A DNA stretch of 64,000 bases, from contig OX359202.1 in the NCBI GenBank assembly GCA_947172415.1, forward strand, positions 1,676,501 to 1,740,500, read 5' to 3'. Below, piece by piece: positions 62,101 through 64,000 of the stretch (position 1 is its first letter; every line of letters starts with the position of its first letter). A model generated the notes under the pieces. The model was not told the DNA's origin and did no database searches. It was given only the letters and a program-made list of their open reading frames with translations. The DNA is from Chondrosia reniformis. Taxonomy: Eukaryota; Porifera; Demospongiae; Chondrillida; Chondrillidae. Made by a program: the position numbers and the translations under genes.

Positions 62101-63833
62101 TTCTCAATAACAGCAATTACGTAGCACTTTGTACATTTACCTTTAGTCCTTGCCCACAGTCCTGCATGTTGACCCAATAATTCTTGTGATTCCAGACACT
62201 CTCTATTCCCAAATAGTGCTCACTATCCACTGGGTAGGTTTTTCCAGTTGAACTATCAATAAAGAAGCTAACAGGAACTTCTCTCTTGCCGGAGAGAACT
62301 AAAACCCAGCAGTGAACCCTCAAGCCATGCAGGTCATCTGGAGGAGGCTTTTCTCTCTCCTTTAGAAAGCAAGCAAAATAAGAACATACATAATTACATA
62401 CAAACAAGATATTATCTTTTGAAAGGATCATCTTTCAACTATTGATTCTGCCCTTCTAGACTTTTGGGAAGTTAATGTAAACTGCTTCAACACCTTAATA
62501 CCATTACCCCTCCCCCTAAATTTGGAAATTTTTCATTTTGCCCCACCCACCGCCCTTGGCCCCAAGTTCTGCATGCAACCCTGGTAACATCTACTTTTGT
62601 TCGCTGTATGCATCCTTACTGTCTGAGCAGCCTGCTCTTCATCCCTCTTTATCCTTTCTTGTTCCCTAATCCTTGACAACTCCTTGTCCTCCATCCTTTT
62701 GGTGAATTTGCTTGCTAAATCTCTTGGAGTCCGAACTGCATACTTATTCTTCTCTGGTGACTCTTTCTTCTTCTCTTCCTACATATAGGATAGTGTAAGT
62801 GGTAGAATATGCAAATTAACAAAGATATAAAACATAAATAAAAGACTGAGATATTATGCCTCAGCAACCAAGTCTGATCTTGGTTGTAAGAAATATGTAA
62901 AAGAATAGAACTAAAAGTACATATTGTATATGTAATTTCAGACATAGTCACACCTTGTATGAGCCATTACCAAAACATGTGGGAGATGTGAAAACACCAT
63001 TCACTGGTAATCGATCCCAGGCATACTTATTTAAATAATAACTGCTTAGCAGCTAAACCATTTCAGAAGGTTGTGGGTCATAAATCAGTAAATTTCACTG
63101 TGTATACTAGACTGTATACTAGACCGTATACTAGACTGTATACTAGACTGTATACTAGACCGTATACTAGACCGTATACTAGACTGTATACTAGACTGTA
63201 TACTAGACCGTATACTAGACCGTATACTAGACTGTATACTAGACTGTATACTAGACCGTATACTAGACCGTATACTAGACTGTATACTAGACTGTATACT
63301 AGACTGTATACTAGACTGTATACTGCCTAGCGCCACAACAATCCACTATCAATTAACACATGTTTGTAGTAAAAATCATCAGAAAACTCAAGTTTACCAC
63401 TGTGCTATAAGGCCTTTTCGGAGAATACCACTCCTCATCAGTAGCACTGGGTAGCAATTCTTTAGAGTAACCAAGCTACCAATTCTTTATCTCTTGACAA
63501 AGGATTGGCTGAAACACATTTTAAAAACGTCAAACCTACAACTCAGAAAACTCTATAACAAACATCAATATTATGTTCCTTTTGCTATTGGCCTTGTTCA
63601 TAATTAACACATGTGCTATGTAACACTCAGATGCATACCATATCTCCTTGCTCCAAAACAGGACATACTCTTCTAGTCTGGTCCCTCAGACAAATCTCAC
63701 GGTCCGCATATCCACATACACAGTAAGCATCATATCCAACACCGAGTAGAAGAGAACACAGCACAACACTCATTTCAAAACAATTCCCCTCCTGTTGTCC
63801 CAAAACCAGAGTTGAGGAATTGAGAGTTGAAAC
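56169..63833 (-). CDS. DRC7: Dynein regulatory complex subunit 7 (DRC7/CCDC135), 5' partial
   Basis: Fourteen exons, from the 5' side: 63639-63833, 62620-62778, 62141-62359, 61568-61678, 60995-61094, 60577-60705, 59864-59992, 59704-59767, 59160-59319, 58300-58515, 57493-57603, 57220-57330, 56548-56742, 56169-56384; 704 visible residues. A nexin-link subunit of motile cilia. Recognised by the transglutaminase-like region (VLCSLLLGVGYDAYCVCGYA; LRVHCWVLVLSGKREVP; NHKNYWVNMQDC; MVYDLGDSTKWEYFFP), then DFEMRCPLGKK, YLNQDGLVVRLTTYKDLE, and the C-terminal coiled coil (EMDYLAPYLARLGDPESL; MFRIHILEQRLARHK). All phases close. The N-terminal 150-170 residues lie beyond the window. Its presence shows the organism builds motile cilia or flagella. 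Confidence 0.95.
56905..56990 (-). repeat. tRNA-like SINE head
   Basis: On the minus strand, TTGTAGCTCAGTGGCAGAGA looks like a tRNA A box and GGCTGATCAATTCCCAGC like a decayed B box, about 45 nt apart. The cloverleaf is broken. A weaker one is at 62985-63060 (minus strand). Confidence 0.5.
57958..58040 (+). repeat. R1 repeat, 3' body only
   Basis: CAGGTTTAGTTCCCTTATAG, GGCATATAGCATGTAGGAAA then ATGGTATCTTAGATTTTTCATG, nearly identical to the end of copy d. Confidence 0.82.
60341..60550. mobile_element. MITE with TATAGCCGGAAATATT ends
   Basis: About 210 bp in a DRC7 intron. Left ACCGTATAGCCGGAAATATT, right AATATTTCTGGCTATACAGT. Same family as 2207-2283. The DRC7 exon at 60577 follows 27 bp later. 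Confidence 0.8.
61203..61390. repeat. Inverted dimer with hammerhead-like cores
   Basis: Arms of about 80 bp: TATGAAGTTTATTGAGCAAC on the left and its complement on the right. Each arm contains a CTGATGA- or CTGATAA-like block, GACC/GGGT stem and GAAA (minus strand about 61246-61277; plus strand about 61317-61344). A cleavage triplet and a closing stem I are not convincing. Confidence 0.75.
62455..62585. repeat. CAGAACTTGGGG-type repeat, minus orientation
   Basis: TTTTGCCCCACCCACCGCCC and GGCCCCAAGTTCTGCATGCA match the 46565 element reversed. DRC7 intron. Confidence 0.7.
63101..63327. repeat. 12-bp satellite with higher-order order
   Basis: About 19 copies of C(T/C)GTATACTAGA. The unit contains the palindromes GTATAC and CTAG. 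T and C variants alternate mostly as TTCC, giving a 48-bp higher-order period. DRC7 intron; both strands show artificial open frames because 12 is a multiple of three. Confidence 0.95.
63402..63447 (-). ncRNA. Hammerhead ribozyme, type I, intact core
   Basis: Minus-strand reading: stem I GTGCTA with TAGCAC (6 bp, perfect; plus arms 63442-63447 and 63402-63407), CTGATGA, stem II GGAG with CTCC (plus arms 63431-63434 and 63420-63423) around a 7-nt loop, GAAA, palindromic stem III AAGGCCTT (63409-63416), and A at the cleavage position (63408; triplet TTA). All core bases are canonical. It is on the transcribed strand of DRC7, in the intron after exon 63639-63833. Confidence 0.82.
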
Positions 63834-63890
63834 CTAATAGATATATGGACATACATTATGGGTAAGAACATAGAGATTTTAATGTCAGTA

Positions 63891-64000
63891 GATGAGACAT
63901 CACTGAAGGACACTGAGAGATAGATATGTGAGTGGATGAGACATCACTGAAGGACAATAAGGGACAGATATGTGAGTGGATGAGACATCACTGAAGGACA
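63891..64000. repeat. 44-bp tandem repeat at window edge
   Basis: Copies of GATGAGACATCACTGAAGGA plus 24 bases start at 63891, 63935 and 63979. The array runs out of the window. Confidence 0.9.

Noticed and set aside
62985..63060. tRNA-like sequence on the minus strand
   Set aside because: Box B-like GGGATCGATTACC is readable, but arms do not pair; not called as a tRNA gene.
63073..63336. Open frames on both strands over the 12-bp satellite
   Set aside because: Period is a multiple of three without stops, so both strands stay open by arithmetic. No start context or homology.

Overview
This window is eukaryotic nuclear DNA from a gene-dense, AT-rich invertebrate animal genome. Every recognisable host gene is split by GT-AG introns. 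The gene set is metazoan in character: PP1 phosphatase, a GTPBP1/2 GTPase, RBM25, a KNL2/MIS18BP1-type centromere factor, a G-alpha-s-like subunit, RAD51, RFWD3 and the ciliary protein DRC7. Short introns, compact divergent promoters and cilia genes would fit a sponge or another early-branching animal, but that is inference and no species is claimed. Exon limits were worked out by hand from splice consensus, frame continuity and remembered family sequence. No alignment was run.

Layout. 933-3101 (+): PP1 catalytic subunit, 5' truncated. 3727-9305 (+): GTPBP1/2, 11 exons, with a tRNA-Ala(CGC) filling most of one 141-nt intron. 10729-18884 (-): RBM25, 16 exons, 766 aa, convergent with GTPBP. 19164-30017 (+): KNL2/MIS18BP1-like, 10 exons, divergent from RBM25. 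30370-35949 (-): GC-rich DIRS-type tyrosine-recombinase retrotransposon. 35950-40396: mostly repeats. 40397-43485 (-): G-alpha-s-like subunit. 44115-45048 (-): small mitoribosomal mL64/CRIF1-like gene, 92 bp from and divergent to RAD51. 45141-48295 (+): RAD51, 340 aa. 48453-55671 (+): RFWD3, 664 aa, with an antisense AIG1-type GTPase gene, frame-disrupted twice, nested in intron 3. 56169-63833 (-): DRC7, 5' end beyond the window.

Functional links. RAD51 is followed after 157 bp by RFWD3, the E3 ligase known in vertebrates to ubiquitinate RPA and RAD51 during crosslink repair. The RAD51/mL64 promoter carries a consensus E2F-type site. The KNL2 homologue has a SANTA domain, a SANT/Myb domain and a CENP-C-like motif that looks homologous to the last unit of a seven-unit AT-hook array just before it.

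The least expected signal is in the introns and intergenic DNA: a set of hammerhead self-cleaving ribozyme motifs. Two have a fully canonical core with compensating stems (16497-16539 and 63402-63447, both on the minus strand). Others are decayed (3227-3271, 26971-27014). They belong to short dispersed repeats; one repeat of this group has a perfect 13-bp target-site duplication and a (TGA)n-like tail, so it looks like a SINE. A second, commoner repeat of about 200 bp carries a hammerhead-like core with a modified stem II in at least six copies. Many MITE-like hairpins, minisatellites and a striking abundance of TACGTA/GTACGTAC words complete the non-coding part.
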